A DNA stretch of 64,000 nucleotides from Rothia mucilaginosa (GCF_901875305.1 NZ_CABFLY010000002.1:440883-504882), one strand, 5' to 3'; counted from the first letter of the stretch, positions 1-9,863 are shown. Translations and numbers: made by a program. The notes: generated from the sequence alone by a model not told the origin.

Positions 1-350
<350 letters not shown>

Positions 351-395
351 TCATCAAGGCGGTGCATCGTATCGATGCTGGTGAGATGCCGCGTC

Positions 396-442
396 AAAAA
401 GCCGGAACGGTCGCGGCAGGTTCTAGCGTGCCCCGTTCCGGC
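396..442 (-). terminator. leuA attenuator terminator
   Basis: On the minus strand GCCGGAACGG (442-433) pairs perfectly over 10 bp with CCGTTCCGGC (410-401), followed at once by TTTTT (400-396). The left arm lies inside the last codons of the leader peptide, so a ribosome that moves quickly through the Leu codons would favour the terminator. Downstream comes leuA, with its start at 266. Confidence 0.8.
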
Positions 443-506
443 GAATAAGCAGCAGGTTCACTGCGGGGCGGTACGCGCCGCGCATGCTCTCACCGTGAGT
501 GGTCAT
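423..506 (-). CDS. leuA leader peptide (27 aa), attenuation uORF
   Basis: A 27-codon reading frame starts with ATG at 506 and ends with TAG at 423-425. The peptide is MTTHGESMRGAYRPAVNLLL followed by IRRNGAR. Three consecutive Leu codons (CTG CTG CTT, 447-455) are followed by Ile. Its last codons form the 5' arm of the terminator hairpin at 401-442. This is the classical layout for ribosome-mediated attenuation of a leucine gene. A TANNNT element (TAGCGT, 513-518) lies six bases before the ATG, so the transcript may begin at the start codon itself (leaderless), which is common in actinobacteria. The peptide call rests on layout, not on homology. Confidence 0.8.
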   Translation of the reverse strand: MTTHGESMRGAYRPAVNLLLIRRNGAR

Positions 507-630
507 GCCTCCACGCTATCACAGCCCGCGAAAGAATACCGCCGAGGCGACCGGGCCCGTCCATCATCTGGAAGAAAACGAGGACGGCGGACACGTGTGC
601 TCACGCGCGAGGTCATACGCCCGGGCATAC

Positions 631-672
631 GAAAGGGGGCGCACCCACCACACTGGCGGATGCGCCCCCTTC
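631..672. terminator. Terminator hairpin between the LCP gene and the leuA leader
   Basis: AAGGGGGCGCA (633-643) pairs with TGCGCCCCCTT (661-671), an 11-bp GC-rich stem. It lies just past the stop codon of the minus-strand LCP gene (707) and ends its transcript before the leuA promoter. The T tract on the minus strand is short (TTTC). Confidence 0.65.
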
Positions 673-706
673 GCTCACCGGAAACAGCCTCGCAGGGTAT
701 GAACCC

Positions 707-2137
707 TTAGAAGGCGAAAGCGGTCTGGCACTTGTTCTGGTCAGCAGTCTGGCCGCTCGCGTTACCCGCGATAGCCGCCTCCTGCTTCTCCATAGCCTCA
801 CCCGAGGGGAAGTCGGTACCAATCGTCACCGACACACCCTGAACCTCTTCGGTTGCCACCACGTGGGTGACGTTCAGCTTGCCGGCAATCTCCTGAGCCT
901 CAGCCTCATAACCGGTCGAGTAGAACACCGTAGTGAAGTTCGTCGGAGTAGCCGAAGTGCCCGGAGTGACGTCCGTGTAGCCCAAGCCCTTGACCACCGA
1001 GGCAATCGTAGCGGAACGGCCCTCCAAACCGGTCGCGTTGTACACACTCACCGGTACCGCACGGTTCAGCTGAACCGCCGGAGTGGATTCTGCGGGCTTT
1101 TCCTCTGCCTTCAGCGACTTGTCATCACGCAGACGCTGGAAGACGTTATTGGCCGCCTCGGAAACCTGCAGTCGGTTCGAGTCCTGGGTCCACGGTTCGG
1201 TCGGCACGGTCGCGAACACCACGTTCGACAGGTCCACACCGCCGAGGGTAGCACCCACACCAATCAGAGTGCCGATATTACCCAGGCCCTTATCCACGGT
1301 CACATTCTGGGTAATTGCCTCAGAAATACTTGCCAGGCGGCCCGGGTTCGACAGAGTGCCTTCACTCTTAACCTTGCGCAGCAACGAGGCCAGGAACCCC
1401 TGCTGAGCCTGAATACGGCCGATATCGGAGCCATCCGAGAAGCCATGACGGCTACGCAGGAACGCAAGAGCCTGCTCACCCTCAACAGTAGAAGTACCCG
1501 CAGGAAGCTTCAGGCCACTGTACTCATCATCAACTGGGGCATCCACACACACCTGCACGCCGCCCACAACCTTCGACAGCTCCTTCACGGCATTGAAGTC
1601 AACCAGCATAAAGTGGTCAATATTCACGCCGGTCAGCTTGCTGATGGTCGCCACCGTACAACCGGCACCACCGCGAGACAGAGACTCATTGATCTGAACG
1701 TTATCCTCAGCCGGGTAAACGGTACCGTTATCAGGGTCAGTGCACTGCGGCACCGAAACCATCAGGTCACGGGGGAAGGACAGCACACTCACATTCTTGC
1801 GGTCCTTGCTAATCTGTAGGAGCATCATGACGTCCGCGCGAGCCGCAGAATTGCGGTCATTCTCGTCGCCGTAGGCACCGTTATTACCCTTACGGGTATC
1901 GGAACCAATCACAAGGATGTCCAGCGCGCCGTTCTCCAGGCCATCCTTATAGTTACTGATGTTCAGCTCCTGCGTGTGCAGATTATTGCGCATACGCAGG
2001 GCAAACACACCACCGAAACCAACGACAATGACGAGCATGCAGGCCGTCAACAGGGCAATCCAGCGGTTACGTTTCGAAGTCATCACCGAGGTGCGCATAT
2101 GACGCCCGGTGCTTCGTAGGCGAGGTGCCTGGGGCAT
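707..2137 (-). CDS. LytR-CpsA-Psr (LCP) family wall-polymer transferase
   Basis: LCP enzymes attach anionic or glycan polymers from lipid carriers to peptidoglycan at the outer membrane face. The protein has a cytoplasmic basic N-terminus, one membrane helix at about residues 26-47 (WIALLTACMLVIVVGF), then an LCP domain from about 72 to 270. Family signatures are DILVIGSDTR, ARADVMMLLQI, SFPRDLMVSVP, the FMLVDFNAVKELSKVVGGV region and SRHGFSDGSDIGRIQAQQ, which carries the catalytic-site arginines. A LytR_C domain follows (about 360-450, VSVYNATGLEGR). I chose ATG 2137, with AGAAAGAG upstream, over an in-frame TTG at 2164. The gene is monocistronic between two hairpins. Substrate polymer unknown. 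Confidence 0.9.
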   Translation of the reverse strand: MPQAPRLRSTGRHMRTSVMTSKRNRWIALLTACMLVIVVGFGGVFALRMRNNLHTQELNISNYKDGLENGALDILVIGSDTRKGNNGAYGDENDRNSAARADVMMLLQISKDRKNVSVLSFPRDLMVSVPQCTDPDNGTVYPAEDNVQINESLSRGGAGCTVATISKLTGVNIDHFMLVDFNAVKELSKVVGGVQVCVDAPVDDEYSGLKLPAGTSTVEGEQALAFLRSRHGFSDGSDIGRIQAQQGFLASLLRKVKSEGTLSNPGRLASISEAITQNVTVDKGLGNIGTLIGVGATLGGVDLSNVVFATVPTEPWTQDSNRLQVSEAANNVFQRLRDDKSLKAEEKPAESTPAVQLNRAVPVSVYNATGLEGRSATIASVVKGLGYTDVTPGTSATPTNFTTVFYSTGYEAEAQEIAGKLNVTHVVATEEVQGVSVTIGTDFPSGEAMEKQEAAIAGNASGQTADQNKCQTAFAF

Positions 2138-2222
2138 ACCAATTCTCTTTCTGCCGGTGAGCAAATGTTTTCTCAGAGTAACATTTTTCGCTATGAGCGC
2201 CGAAAAGAAAAGGGGTACACGT

Positions 2223-2260
2223 CACCCGGAAGACGCGGATGAGACGGCATCTTCCGGGTG
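2223..2260 (-). terminator. Hairpin downstream of era
   Basis: CACCCGGAAGA (2223-2233) pairs perfectly with TCTTCCGGGTG (2250-2260). It sits 25 bases past the era stop codon, at the end of the dnaJ-to-era gene set. There is no strong T tract, so termination may be Rho-assisted. Confidence 0.55.
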
Positions 2261-2285
2261 ATCATACCCTTCTCGGGCGGAGGGC

Positions 2286-3431
2286 CTAGAAGCCCAAACG
2301 GTTCAAAGCGCGGGGGTCAGACTGCCACTCCTTAGCGACCTTCACATGGATGTTCAAGTACACGCGGGTGCCAAGCATTGCCTCAATCTGCTCGCGAGCC
2401 TTCGTACCAATCTTGCGCAGATTCGAGCCGCCCTTACCGATAATGATGTACTTCTGCGACTCACGCTCCACATACAGGTTCACGTGCACATCCAGCAGCG
2501 GGTTATCCGCCGGACGACCCTCACGGAACTCCATCTCCTCGACGGTCACGGCAATCGAGTGGGGCAGCTCCTCACGGGCACCCTCCAGGGCGGCCTCACG
2601 CACCAGCTCGCCGATGAGGGTTGCCTCGGGCTCATCGGTCAGCTCACCCTCCGGGTACAGCGGCGGGGAAAGCGGAACGTACTGCGAGAGCAGGTCGGCG
2701 ACCGCATCCACCTGGAAGTGCTGAATTGCGGACACCGGAATGATGGCCGCCCAGCCGCCCTTACCGTCCACGGGCATCGGCTCAGAGATTTCGCCGGAGC
2801 GGCGCTTAGCAGCAGGACCCGAGCCTTTCGCAAAAGGAACCGGCGCGTTCTTGCCACCCTTACCACCCTTCTTCTGGGCGCGGTGAGCCGCACGCTTCGC
2901 GCGCTGGGCACGCTCGGCGCTCATGACCTCCTCGCCGAGGGCCTCGACCGCCAGCAGCTGCTCGCGCAACTCGTCAGAGTTCACAGTATCGGCCTTGGTC
3001 ACAATTGCGACGACCGGCTTGTTGCTCGAAGCCACCAGCTGCGAGGCGATGTAGCGGTCACCCGGACCAATCTTCTCGTTCGCCGGAATGCAGAAGCCCA
3101 GCACATCCACCTGCGAGAGGGTGCCGGCCACCAGGTCGTTCAGGCGCTCACCCAGCAGGGTGCGGGGGCGGTGAATACCAGGGGTGTCCACCAGAATCAG
3201 CTGGTAATCATCCTTGTGCACGATACCGCGAATCGTGTGGCGGGTCGTCTGCGGACGGTTCGAGGTGATAGCAACCTTCTGGCCGACCAGCGCGTTCGTC
3301 AGCGTCGACTTACCGGCGTTGGGGCGGCCTACTAGCGAGGCGAAACCCGAACGGAAGTTCGGGGGGTAGGTCGGCAGCGGTGCGTTCAGGTCAAGAGAGC
3401 CCAAATCGAGCGGGGTGTACTCCTGGTCCAT
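2286..3431 (-). CDS. era: GTPase Era
   Basis: Ribosome-associated GTPase needed for 30S maturation and 16S rRNA 3'-end processing. Motifs in order: G1 GRPNAGKS (35-42), switch region, G3 DTPGIH (82-87), G4 written as TKAD (145-148) in place of NKxD, and a C-terminal KH domain with the IIIGKGGSNLRKIG loop (about 333-346). At 381 residues it is about 80 longer than usual. The excess is mainly an Ala/Lys/Arg-rich insertion at about 171-225, between G4 and the C-terminal part of the G domain. ATG 3431 follows GAAGGAGA. It is the last gene of the dnaJ-rsmE-phoH-ybeY-CBS-era order, next to ybeY and phoH, also RNA-related genes. Confidence 0.96.
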   Translation of the reverse strand: MDQEYTPLDLGSLDLNAPLPTYPPNFRSGFASLVGRPNAGKSTLTNALVGQKVAITSNRPQTTRHTIRGIVHKDDYQLILVDTPGIHRPRTLLGERLNDLVAGTLSQVDVLGFCIPANEKIGPGDRYIASQLVASSNKPVVAIVTKADTVNSDELREQLLAVEALGEEVMSAERAQRAKRAAHRAQKKGGKGGKNAPVPFAKGSGPAAKRRSGEISEPMPVDGKGGWAAIIPVSAIQHFQVDAVADLLSQYVPLSPPLYPEGELTDEPEATLIGELVREAALEGAREELPHSIAVTVEEMEFREGRPADNPLLDVHVNLYVERESQKYIIIGKGGSNLRKIGTKAREQIEAMLGTRVYLNIHVKVAKEWQSDPRALNRLGF

Positions 3432-3535
3432 GTGTTTCTCCTTCGATAATCCCCTGCGAGAGGGGTGATGTCGTGTGCGCCGTATGCGGCGACGTATCGT
3501 GGTCGGCGGGGCCTTGCGAGATGATGCAGGGGCGG

Positions 3536-4927
3536 CTATGAAAGCTCTCCCCTGGGCTGAACCTTCGTTTCGAGTGCGGGGAGCTCACGGGTACCCGGGG
3601 CGTCATCACCGGTTTCTTCCCGGCCCTGACCCTCCTCATCCTCGCGAGGCGGCTCGTACCAGGCCTGCAGCATATCCACCTGATGGCGGCGTCCCGAAGA
3701 ACCAATCGCGCGAATGTGGATACCGTGAATGGTAGTTTCAGAACCCACAATCGGCACCATACCCAGGTGCTTGGCGAGCAGACCGCCGACCGTGTCAACG
3801 TCCTCATCTTCCAGGTCGATACCGAAAATCTCGCCGAGCTCGTCAATACCCAAGCGGGCTGAGAGACGGAACGTACCATCGTCATTGAGCGTGTACTCGG
3901 GGCGTTCGTGATCGTACTCGTCGGAAATATCACCCACGAGCTCCTCGATGAGATCCTCCAGGGTAACCAGGCCGGCGGTTCCGCCATACTCGTCCACGAC
4001 CACGGCCACGTGGGTTGATTCGCGCTGCATATCGCGCAACAGGTCCATGGCACGCTTCGTCTCGGGCTCAAATCGGGCCGGGCGCATAATCTCCACCAGG
4101 GTCGGCATGGGGTTACCCTCGGGAGCCTCGGAGTGCAGAATGTAGGTGCGCATCGAATCCTTGAGGTAGAGAATACCCAGAATCTCGTCGCTCGAATCTC
4201 CAATCACCGGCATGCGAGAGTAGCCCGAACGCAGGAACAGGCTCAGCGCCTCGCGTAGCGGTACGTCGCGGCCCACGGTGAGCATATCGGTGCGGGGCAC
4301 CATGAGCGAGCGGATGCGCAGGTCATCCATCTCAAACACGGACTGCACCATCTGCGCCTCGTCGTCCTCGATGGTCTCAGCGTCGGAGGCACGCTCCAGG
4401 AATTCGCGCAGCTCCTCCTCCTCGAACACACCGGCGGGGGCCTCCGCCTCACGTGCCGGGGCGATGCGCTTTGAGAGCTGATCAAGCAGGCCGGTCACGG
4501 GGGCCAGCAGCTTCGACAGATAGTGCACCAGGCGGGCCAGCACGCGAATCGACGAAACCGGGCGGTTACGACCCGCCGAACGCGCCAGCACGTGCAACAC
4601 CGGGTAGCCGATGAACGCAACCAGCACGAGGGTCAGGAACGCCGCGAGAACCTGAACCCCCACGAGCTCCAGCCAGAAAGTCATGGTTGCCAGCACCGCA
4701 GTGGCCGCAGCCAGCAGGCGGGTCAGACGCAACGGGTGCGTGTACACCTCGGACTCACCCTTGAGCGTGCGTTCCAGAACGTGTGCGCCAAGCGTGCCGG
4801 GATGCGCCTCCACGGCCTCCTCAGCCTCGTTGTGCGGCAAGTACGTGAACGCTGTCTCGGCAATCGCGGCCACCACCGTGAAGCCAAGCGCTACGACGGC
4901 CAGCAGAATCGAGATGAAAATACCCAT
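3536..4927 (-). CDS. CNNM/CorC-type membrane protein with CBS pair (HlyC/CorC family)
   Basis: A 463-residue protein with an N-terminal DUF21-type membrane region (hydrophobic segments at about 3-22 and 75-110), a cytoplasmic CBS pair from VPRTDMLTVGRDVPL through LVTLEDLIEELVGDI, and a C-terminal CorC_HlyC domain (YTLNDDGTFRLSARLGIDEL to the end of AIGSSGRRHQVDM). Members are linked to Mg/Co ion homeostasis or efflux; haemolysin is a historical label. The tail is acidic and probably disordered. It starts 9 bases after the ybeY stop codon and precedes era, the usual actinobacterial order, so co-transcription is likely. The exact substrate cannot be read from sequence. Confidence 0.9.
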   Translation of the reverse strand: MGIFISILLAVVALGFTVVAAIAETAFTYLPHNEAEEAVEAHPGTLGAHVLERTLKGESEVYTHPLRLTRLLAAATAVLATMTFWLELVGVQVLAAFLTLVLVAFIGYPVLHVLARSAGRNRPVSSIRVLARLVHYLSKLLAPVTGLLDQLSKRIAPAREAEAPAGVFEEEELREFLERASDAETIEDDEAQMVQSVFEMDDLRIRSLMVPRTDMLTVGRDVPLREALSLFLRSGYSRMPVIGDSSDEILGILYLKDSMRTYILHSEAPEGNPMPTLVEIMRPARFEPETKRAMDLLRDMQRESTHVAVVVDEYGGTAGLVTLEDLIEELVGDISDEYDHERPEYTLNDDGTFRLSARLGIDELGEIFGIDLEDEDVDTVGGLLAKHLGMVPIVGSETTIHGIHIRAIGSSGRRHQVDMLQAWYEPPREDEEGQGREETGDDAPGTRELPALETKVQPRGELS

Positions 4928-4936
4928 GCCGCTCCC

Positions 4937-5458
4937 CTAGTGTCGGGTTTCGACCGGTGCGGGTCGGCCCAGGAACTCTTCGAGGATGGAGCGCTGAATA
5001 CCGAACATTTCGGCTTCCTCTTCGGCGGTACCGTGGTCATAGCCCAGGCAGTGCAGAATACCGTGGGTGGTGAGCAGGCACAGCTCGTCGAGGGTGCTGT
5101 GGCCCGCATCCGCGCCCTGACGTGCGGCAACGGGCGGGCAGAGAAGGATATCGCCGAGCATGCCGCTGGAGGGGTTTTCGGGGGTTCCCGGTTCCAGCTC
5201 GTCCATGGGGAAGCTCATCACGTCGGTTGCGCCGGGCAGGTCCATCCATTCGATGTGCACGCGCTCCATTTCGTCTTCGTTCACGATGGCGATGGACAGG
5301 TAGGTGTCCTCGGCAAGGTGCATACGCTTGAAGGCGTGCTCGACGAGGCGGGTGAGTACCTCGGTATCTACCGCTTCGAAAGATTCGCGGATGAAGGCGT
5401 CGGTTGCCGGGTCGGCACCGGTTGCGGGTTCTTCACAGTCGAATTCGATCTCTGCCAC
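4937..5458 (-). CDS. ybeY: Endoribonuclease YbeY (16S rRNA maturation)
   Basis: Zinc-dependent single-strand endoribonuclease for 16S rRNA 3'-end maturation and ribosome quality control. The metal-binding signature [11 protein letters not shown], with its three histidines, is present near residue 135, followed by the usual TAEEEAEMF. The 173 residues fit the family. The start lies three bases after the phoH stop codon, so the two genes are surely co-transcribed. The neighbouring era gene acts in the same process. Confidence 0.95.
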   Translation of the reverse strand: MAEIEFDCEEPATGADPATDAFIRESFEAVDTEVLTRLVEHAFKRMHLAEDTYLSIAIVNEDEMERVHIEWMDLPGATDVMSFPMDELEPGTPENPSSGMLGDILLCPPVAARQGADAGHSTLDELCLLTTHGILHCLGYDHGTAEEEAEMFGIQRSILEEFLGRPAPVETRH

Positions 5459-5461
5459 CGT

Positions 5462-6589
5462 TTAGCGTCCTTCCTGCGCGCTCTGTGCGTTCTCGGTGTT
5501 CTTCTCAACGTTCTTTTCGGAGCCGCCGTTGATGCCGGCGCGGTCCAGAAGCTTCTCGGCCGCAGCCTCGATGGTGGCGCGCTTGACCTTGCGGTTGCGC
5601 TTGCGTTCCATAGCCTTCTGATCCTCACCCCACTGGTTGTAGGCGGACACAATATTCGAGACCAGGGTGTGACGCACCACGTCGGAGGATTCCAGGATGC
5701 TGAAGTGAATATCCTCCACGCCCTGCAGAATGTTGCGCACCTGCTTCAGACCGGATGCGGCACCACCGGGCAAGTCAATCTGGGTGATGTCACCGGTGAT
5801 GACCATTTTCGAGCCGAAGCCCAGGCGGGTCAGGAACATCTTCATCTGTTCGGCGGTGGTGTTCTGCGCCTCGTCGAGGATGATGAACGCGTCGTTGAGG
5901 GTGCGGCCGCGCATGTACGCCAGCGGGGCGACCTCAATGGTGCCCGCCTCCATGAGCTTGGGGATGGCTTCGGGCTCGATCATGTCGTGTAGCGCGTCGT
6001 AGAGAGGACGCAGGTACGGGTCAATTTTTTCGTTGAGGGTGCCGGGCAGGAAGCCTAGACGCTCACCGGCTTCCACAGCAGGGCGGGTGAGGATAATGCG
6101 GTTTACTTCGTTGCTCTGTAGCGCCTGCACAGCCTTCGCCATAGCGAGATAGGTTTTACCGGTACCCGCCGGGCCAATACCGAAGATGACGGTGTTCGCG
6201 TCGATAGCATCCACGTACTTCTTCTGGTTAATGGTCTTGGGGCGAATCGTGGTGCCACGGGTAGACAGGATGCTCGTGGACAGCGAATGCGCCGGGTTGC
6301 TCAGCTCGTCGCCGAGCATACCCATGAGTCGGTGAATGACCTGCACGGTAATCTGCGTGCCGTGGCTAGAGAGCACGCGCAGTTCATGCAGCAACTTAGC
6401 GGCGGTGTTGACGGCCTCGGAGGGGCCAGTGATGAGCACGTCCAGGTCTTTGGGGCGCATGCTAATTTGCTCGAAGTAGTCCTCGATGATAGCCAGGTGC
6501 GCATCGTGTGGGCCGAGGACGGCAATCATCTCTGCGGCGCTCTTGAAGGATACGGTGCGTGCGGTCGACAGAGGTCGGGAGGTAGTCAT
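5462..6589 (-). CDS. phoH: PhoH-like ATPase
   Basis: Cytoplasmic P-loop ATPase of the PhoH family, thought to act with YbeY in RNA metabolism. Walker A is GPAGTGKT (139-146) and Walker B is [10 protein letters not shown] (about 234-243). [10 protein letters not shown] and the C-terminal [18 protein letters not shown] block are family hallmarks. At 375 residues it is somewhat longer than typical, the C-terminal 40 residues being charged and low-complexity. ATG 6587-6589 has AAGGAG in place. The three-base gap to ybeY supports an operon. Confidence 0.94.
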   Translation of the reverse strand: MTTSRPLSTARTVSFKSAAEMIAVLGPHDAHLAIIEDYFEQISMRPKDLDVLITGPSEAVNTAAKLLHELRVLSSHGTQITVQVIHRLMGMLGDELSNPAHSLSTSILSTRGTTIRPKTINQKKYVDAIDANTVIFGIGPAGTGKTYLAMAKAVQALQSNEVNRIILTRPAVEAGERLGFLPGTLNEKIDPYLRPLYDALHDMIEPEAIPKLMEAGTIEVAPLAYMRGRTLNDAFIILDEAQNTTAEQMKMFLTRLGFGSKMVITGDITQIDLPGGAASGLKQVRNILQGVEDIHFSILESSDVVRHTLVSNIVSAYNQWGEDQKAMERKRNRKVKRATIEAAAEKLLDRAGINGGSEKNVEKNTENAQSAQEGR

Positions 6590-6673
6590 ATGGGCTCCTT
6601 GGCTAGTGATGTATTTACAAGTATAGATGGGTGTGATGCGTCACGCCCCGGCTGGGTTCCAGTAGCGGGCGCT

Positions 6674-7447
6674 CTACCAGCGGCCCAGCACCACGTTCAG
6701 GGTGCACATGGCGGCCGAGCCCGCGGTGGAAGAACGCAACACCTCGTCCCCCAGCAGCGCCAGGTGCGCGCCAGCCTCGGTGAAGAGCTGCACCTCGCGG
6801 TCGCTAATGCCGCCTTCGGGGCCGACGAGCAGGTAGATTTCTTCGGGCAGGTTCTCTGCCTCCACGAGCTTGCGTGCCAGGGCGCTGAGGCGTTCGGTCG
6901 CCTGCTCATGCAGGATGAACACGGCGGCGGACTGCTCAGAGCCGGCAACTTCTTCAATGAGCTCCACCAGGTCGGCGGTGCTGTACAGGTCGTACACTTC
7001 GGGAATGAGTGCGCGGCGCGACTGCTTCGCCGCGGCGGTGACAGTATTCTGCCACTTGGTGTGTGCCTTGGAGGCGCGCTCCCCCTTCCACCGCACGATG
7101 GAGCGGTCCGCGCTCCACGGAAGCACACCGTACACGCCCAGCTCGGTCGCGGTTTCGATGGCGAGCAAGTCGCGACCATCCTTCGCGAGCGCCTGCACCA
7201 GGTAGATGCTGGGGCTGGTGTGCTCCTCGCGAAGCTGCTCCACGTGCACGATAACGCCACGGTCAGTCAGGGAATGCACGGTGCCCACGGCTCGGCGTCC
7301 GGTGCCGTCACCCAGGTCGATGCTCTCCCCCACTTCCATGCGCTTGACGAGGGCGTGCTTACCCTCGGGACCGTCCAGCTCGAAGGATGCGCCGGGGGTG
7401 AGGGTCTCGTACTCTTCGGCGCTGATGTAGAAGATGGGGGCGCTCAT
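6674..7447 (-). CDS. rsmE: 16S rRNA (uracil-1498-N3)-methyltransferase RsmE
   Basis: SPOUT-fold methyltransferase that modifies U1498 of 16S rRNA using S-adenosylmethionine. The C-terminal knot is clear: LLVGPEGGISDREVQLF followed by GDEVLRSSTAGSAAMCTLN. The N-terminal PUA-like part contains DLGDGTGRRAVGTV. I took ATG 7447 (MSAPIFYIS), with AAGGAG eight bases upstream, giving 257 residues, the normal length. An extension to 7570 is open but has no support. The gene lies between dnaJ and phoH, as in other actinobacteria. Confidence 0.93.
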   Translation of the reverse strand: MSAPIFYISAEEYETLTPGASFELDGPEGKHALVKRMEVGESIDLGDGTGRRAVGTVHSLTDRGVIVHVEQLREEHTSPSIYLVQALAKDGRDLLAIETATELGVYGVLPWSADRSIVRWKGERASKAHTKWQNTVTAAAKQSRRALIPEVYDLYSTADLVELIEEVAGSEQSAAVFILHEQATERLSALARKLVEAENLPEEIYLLVGPEGGISDREVQLFTEAGAHLALLGDEVLRSSTAGSAAMCTLNVVLGRW

Positions 7448-7608
7448 GGTGCTCCTTGTATTCGTGCGGTGTTTCGTGTGGACGGTGCGATTTAATACAG
7501 CGGCAGGGCGGGCGAGGCTAGCTCCCCTCTCGGGGGGTCTGCGCATAAATGTGGCGGATGCGGTGCCCACCGGAAAGGCCCGGCGGCCACCGCATCCGCT
7601 ACAGAGAT

Positions 7609-8745
7609 TTACTTGAACTGGTCCTTCAGGCGGGAGAACAGGCCACCGCGGTGCTTCACCTGGGAAGCTTCGTTCAGCGGCTCGTTGCGCAGGGCCGCGA
7701 ACTGGCGCAGTAGCTCGCTCTGCTCCTCGGTCAGATCGGTCGGGGTCGTCACCTGAACGCGCACGAGCAGGTTACCGCGGCGTTCGGTACCGAGCACGGT
7801 TGCGCCCAGGCCGTTGAGGGTGATGACGTCGCCGCTCTGGGTGCCGGCGGGGATGGTGACTTCCTGGTCGCCGTCGAAGGTCTTCAACGGGATAGCGGTG
7901 CCCAGTGCCGCAGCGGCCATGGGGATGTTCACGGTGGTGACCAGGTTGTCGCCCTCGCGGCTGAAGTACTTGTCGCGCTTGACGTTCAGGTCAACGTACA
8001 GGTCGCCGTTGGGGCCACCGTGCAGACCTGCCTCGCCCTTGCCGCGCAGGCGGATGCGTGCCTGGTCGTGCACACCGGCGGGAATCGTGAAGGTCAGCGG
8101 TACGTCTTCGCGTACGCGGCCCTGGCCGTGACATTCGGCGCAGGGGGTCTTGATGACGGTGCCGTAGCCGTGGCAGTCGGGGCATTCGACCTGCTGCATA
8201 ACGGTGCCGAGGATGGACTGTACGCGGCGTTGCATGTAGCCGTGGCCGGAGCAGGTGGTGCAGGTTTCGGGCTGGGTGCCCTCGGCGGTGCCTTCACCGT
8301 TACAGGACTTACAGGTCACGGCGGAGCGACGCTCAATGGTCTTCTCAACACCGAACACTGCCTCCTGCAGGCTGATGGAGACGGTAATCAGGTCGTCCTG
8401 GCCCTGACGAACGCGGGATGCGGGGCCGCGTGCGCCCGCGGCGCCGCCGGTGAACATGTTCAGCAGGTCTTCGAATCCGCCGAAGCCGCTGAATCCGCCG
8501 CCCGGGTAGCCGCCGCCTCCGGGGGAGCCCGCGCGGCCCTGCTCGTCGCCGGTAGTGTCGTAGTTACGGCGCTTTTCGGGGTCGGAGAGCACTTCGTAGG
8601 CGAGGGTGACGCGCTTGAATTCTTCGGCTGCATCCTCGGAGGGGTTGACGTCGGGGTGTAGCTGACGTGCCTTCTTGCGGTAGGCCTTCTTGATTTCTTC
8701 GGGGCTGGCGTCATTCGATACGCCGAGAGTCTCGTAGTGGCTCAT
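7609..8745 (-). CDS. dnaJ: Chaperone protein DnaJ
   Basis: Hsp40 co-chaperone that stimulates the DnaK ATPase and delivers unfolded clients. It has an N-terminal J domain (1-70) with HPD at 30-32, a Gly/Phe-rich linker (about 75-110), and a zinc region with four CxxCxGxG repeats (Cys near 145, 162, 188 and 202). A C-terminal substrate-binding domain follows. This corresponds to the second actinobacterial DnaJ, usually preceded by hrcA; here no hrcA lies upstream, and the next gene is a divergent DUF3097 gene. The 248 bases between them must hold both promoters. Confidence 0.95.
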   Translation of the reverse strand: MSHYETLGVSNDASPEEIKKAYRKKARQLHPDVNPSEDAAEEFKRVTLAYEVLSDPEKRRNYDTTGDEQGRAGSPGGGGYPGGGFSGFGGFEDLLNMFTGGAAGARGPASRVRQGQDDLITVSISLQEAVFGVEKTIERRSAVTCKSCNGEGTAEGTQPETCTTCSGHGYMQRRVQSILGTVMQQVECPDCHGYGTVIKTPCAECHGQGRVREDVPLTFTIPAGVHDQARIRLRGKGEAGLHGGPNGDLYVDLNVKRDKYFSREGDNLVTTVNIPMAAAALGTAIPLKTFDGDQEVTIPAGTQSGDVITLNGLGATVLGTERRGNLLVRVQVTTPTDLTEEQSELLRQFAALRNEPLNEASQVKHRGGLFSRLKDQFK

Positions 8746-8844
8746 GTGTTTGTGTTCCTGTTCCTCTCAAGATGGTGACGGCGCTCGATGAGTGCGCCGC
8801 CGCCATAGTCGTATCAATTCTATGGGATAGTGTACGCGAGCCGA

Positions 8845-8850
8845 TACAAT
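8845..8850 (+). promoter_or_regulatory. Possible -10 element for the DUF3097 gene
   Basis: TACAAT matches five of six bases of the -10 consensus, 144 bases ahead of the TTG start at 8994, in the divergent gap with dnaJ. No convincing -35 sequence sits at 16-18 bases, so this is only a candidate. Confidence 0.3.
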
Positions 8851-8993
8851 GGCTAGGCTGAAAGGGGCCGCTCCCGCTATCCGCTTAATCCGCGGCGCGC
8901 TTCCGGCTTATTGGCGTTTATTGGGTGCGGCGTTTTTAAGCGCCCGAGGCCAACTCTCACGAGCCATGTCCGCACCATCCGAAGGAGAATACC

Positions 8994-9863
8994 TTGAGTA
9001 CCCACCACTCCCCCTACGGCTGGGGTGCACAGGATCTGAACGCAGACCGCCTGAGCCGCAAGGCCCCGCCCCCGCGCAAAGTACCGCTACAGCGAGGCTT
9101 GCTCATCGAGAGCGTGGACGGCTGGGTGGGTGAGGTGGTGCGCGCAGAACGCATCGGCGGCGCTATATTCTTCGGTCTGGAGGACGCCAAGGGTCGCGTG
9201 AAGAATTACCCGCTCGGCACCGGCTATCTGATTGAGGGCGAGCCCGTTGAGATTGTTGCTCCAACACCCGCGAAGGCTCCCAAGCGCACGATTTCTCGGT
9301 CGGGTTCCATCGCTGTAAAGAACGCCCCCGCGCGGGTGGCGCGCGCCTCCCGCATCTGGGTTGAGGGTCTGCACGACGCCGAGCTGGTAGAGAAGGTTTG
9401 GGGCCACGACCTGCGCGTCGAGGGCATTGTGGTGGAGCCGCTACACGGTGTGGATGACCTGGCCGGTGCGGTGCGTGAGTTTGCTCCGGGGCCGGGCCGC
9501 CGCCTGGGCATCCTGGTGGATCACTTGATTGAGGGCACGAAGGAGCAGCGCATCGTTGCGGAGGCGCTGGCCGTTCCGGGTGCGGCGGGGCACGTGAAGA
9601 TTGTGGGCCATCCGTTCATCGACATTTGGCAGGCGGTCAAGCCTTCGGTTCTGGGTCTGAAGGCTTGGCCGCAGGTGCCGCGCGGTGAGGACTTTAAGAA
9701 GGGCACGCTGCGCCGTCTGGGCCAGCCGCACGAGACGCAGGCGGATGTGGCGCAGGCCTGGAAGCACATTCTTTCGCGAGTGGATTCGTACGCCGACCTC
9801 GACCCGACCCTGCTGGGGCCGGTGGAGTCGCTCATCGATTTTCTGACCGAGCCCGGCGCGTAG
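8994..9863 (+). CDS. DUF3097 family protein
   Basis: A 289-residue protein of the actinobacterial DUF3097 family, function unknown. Distinct blocks are IWVEGLHDAELVEKVWGHDL, GVDDLAGAV, GILVDHLIEGTKEQRI, HVKIVGHPFIDIWQAVKP and GLKAWPQVPRGEDFK. The WVEGLHDAELVEKVWGDDLR-like block resembles a Toprim-type fold by eye, which is an inference. The start is TTG at 8994 with GAAGGAG seven bases upstream; no better start exists. It is transcribed away from dnaJ and towards the DUF4870 gene. In related genomes this family often sits beside hemW; here hemW is about 1.3 kb further on. Confidence 0.85.
   Translation: MSTHHSPYGWGAQDLNADRLSRKAPPPRKVPLQRGLLIESVDGWVGEVVRAERIGGAIFFGLEDAKGRVKNYPLGTGYLIEGEPVEIVAPTPAKAPKRTISRSGSIAVKNAPARVARASRIWVEGLHDAELVEKVWGHDLRVEGIVVEPLHGVDDLAGAVREFAPGPGRRLGILVDHLIEGTKEQRIVAEALAVPGAAGHVKIVGHPFIDIWQAVKPSVLGLKAWPQVPRGEDFKKGTLRRLGQPHETQADVAQAWKHILSRVDSYADLDPTLLGPVESLIDFLTEPGA

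Noticed and set aside
8780..8798. GGCGCTCGATGAGTGCGCC upstream of dnaJ considered as a CIRCE operator
   Set aside because: CIRCE needs TTAGCACTC-N9-GAGTGCTAA; only fragments match and the spacing is wrong.
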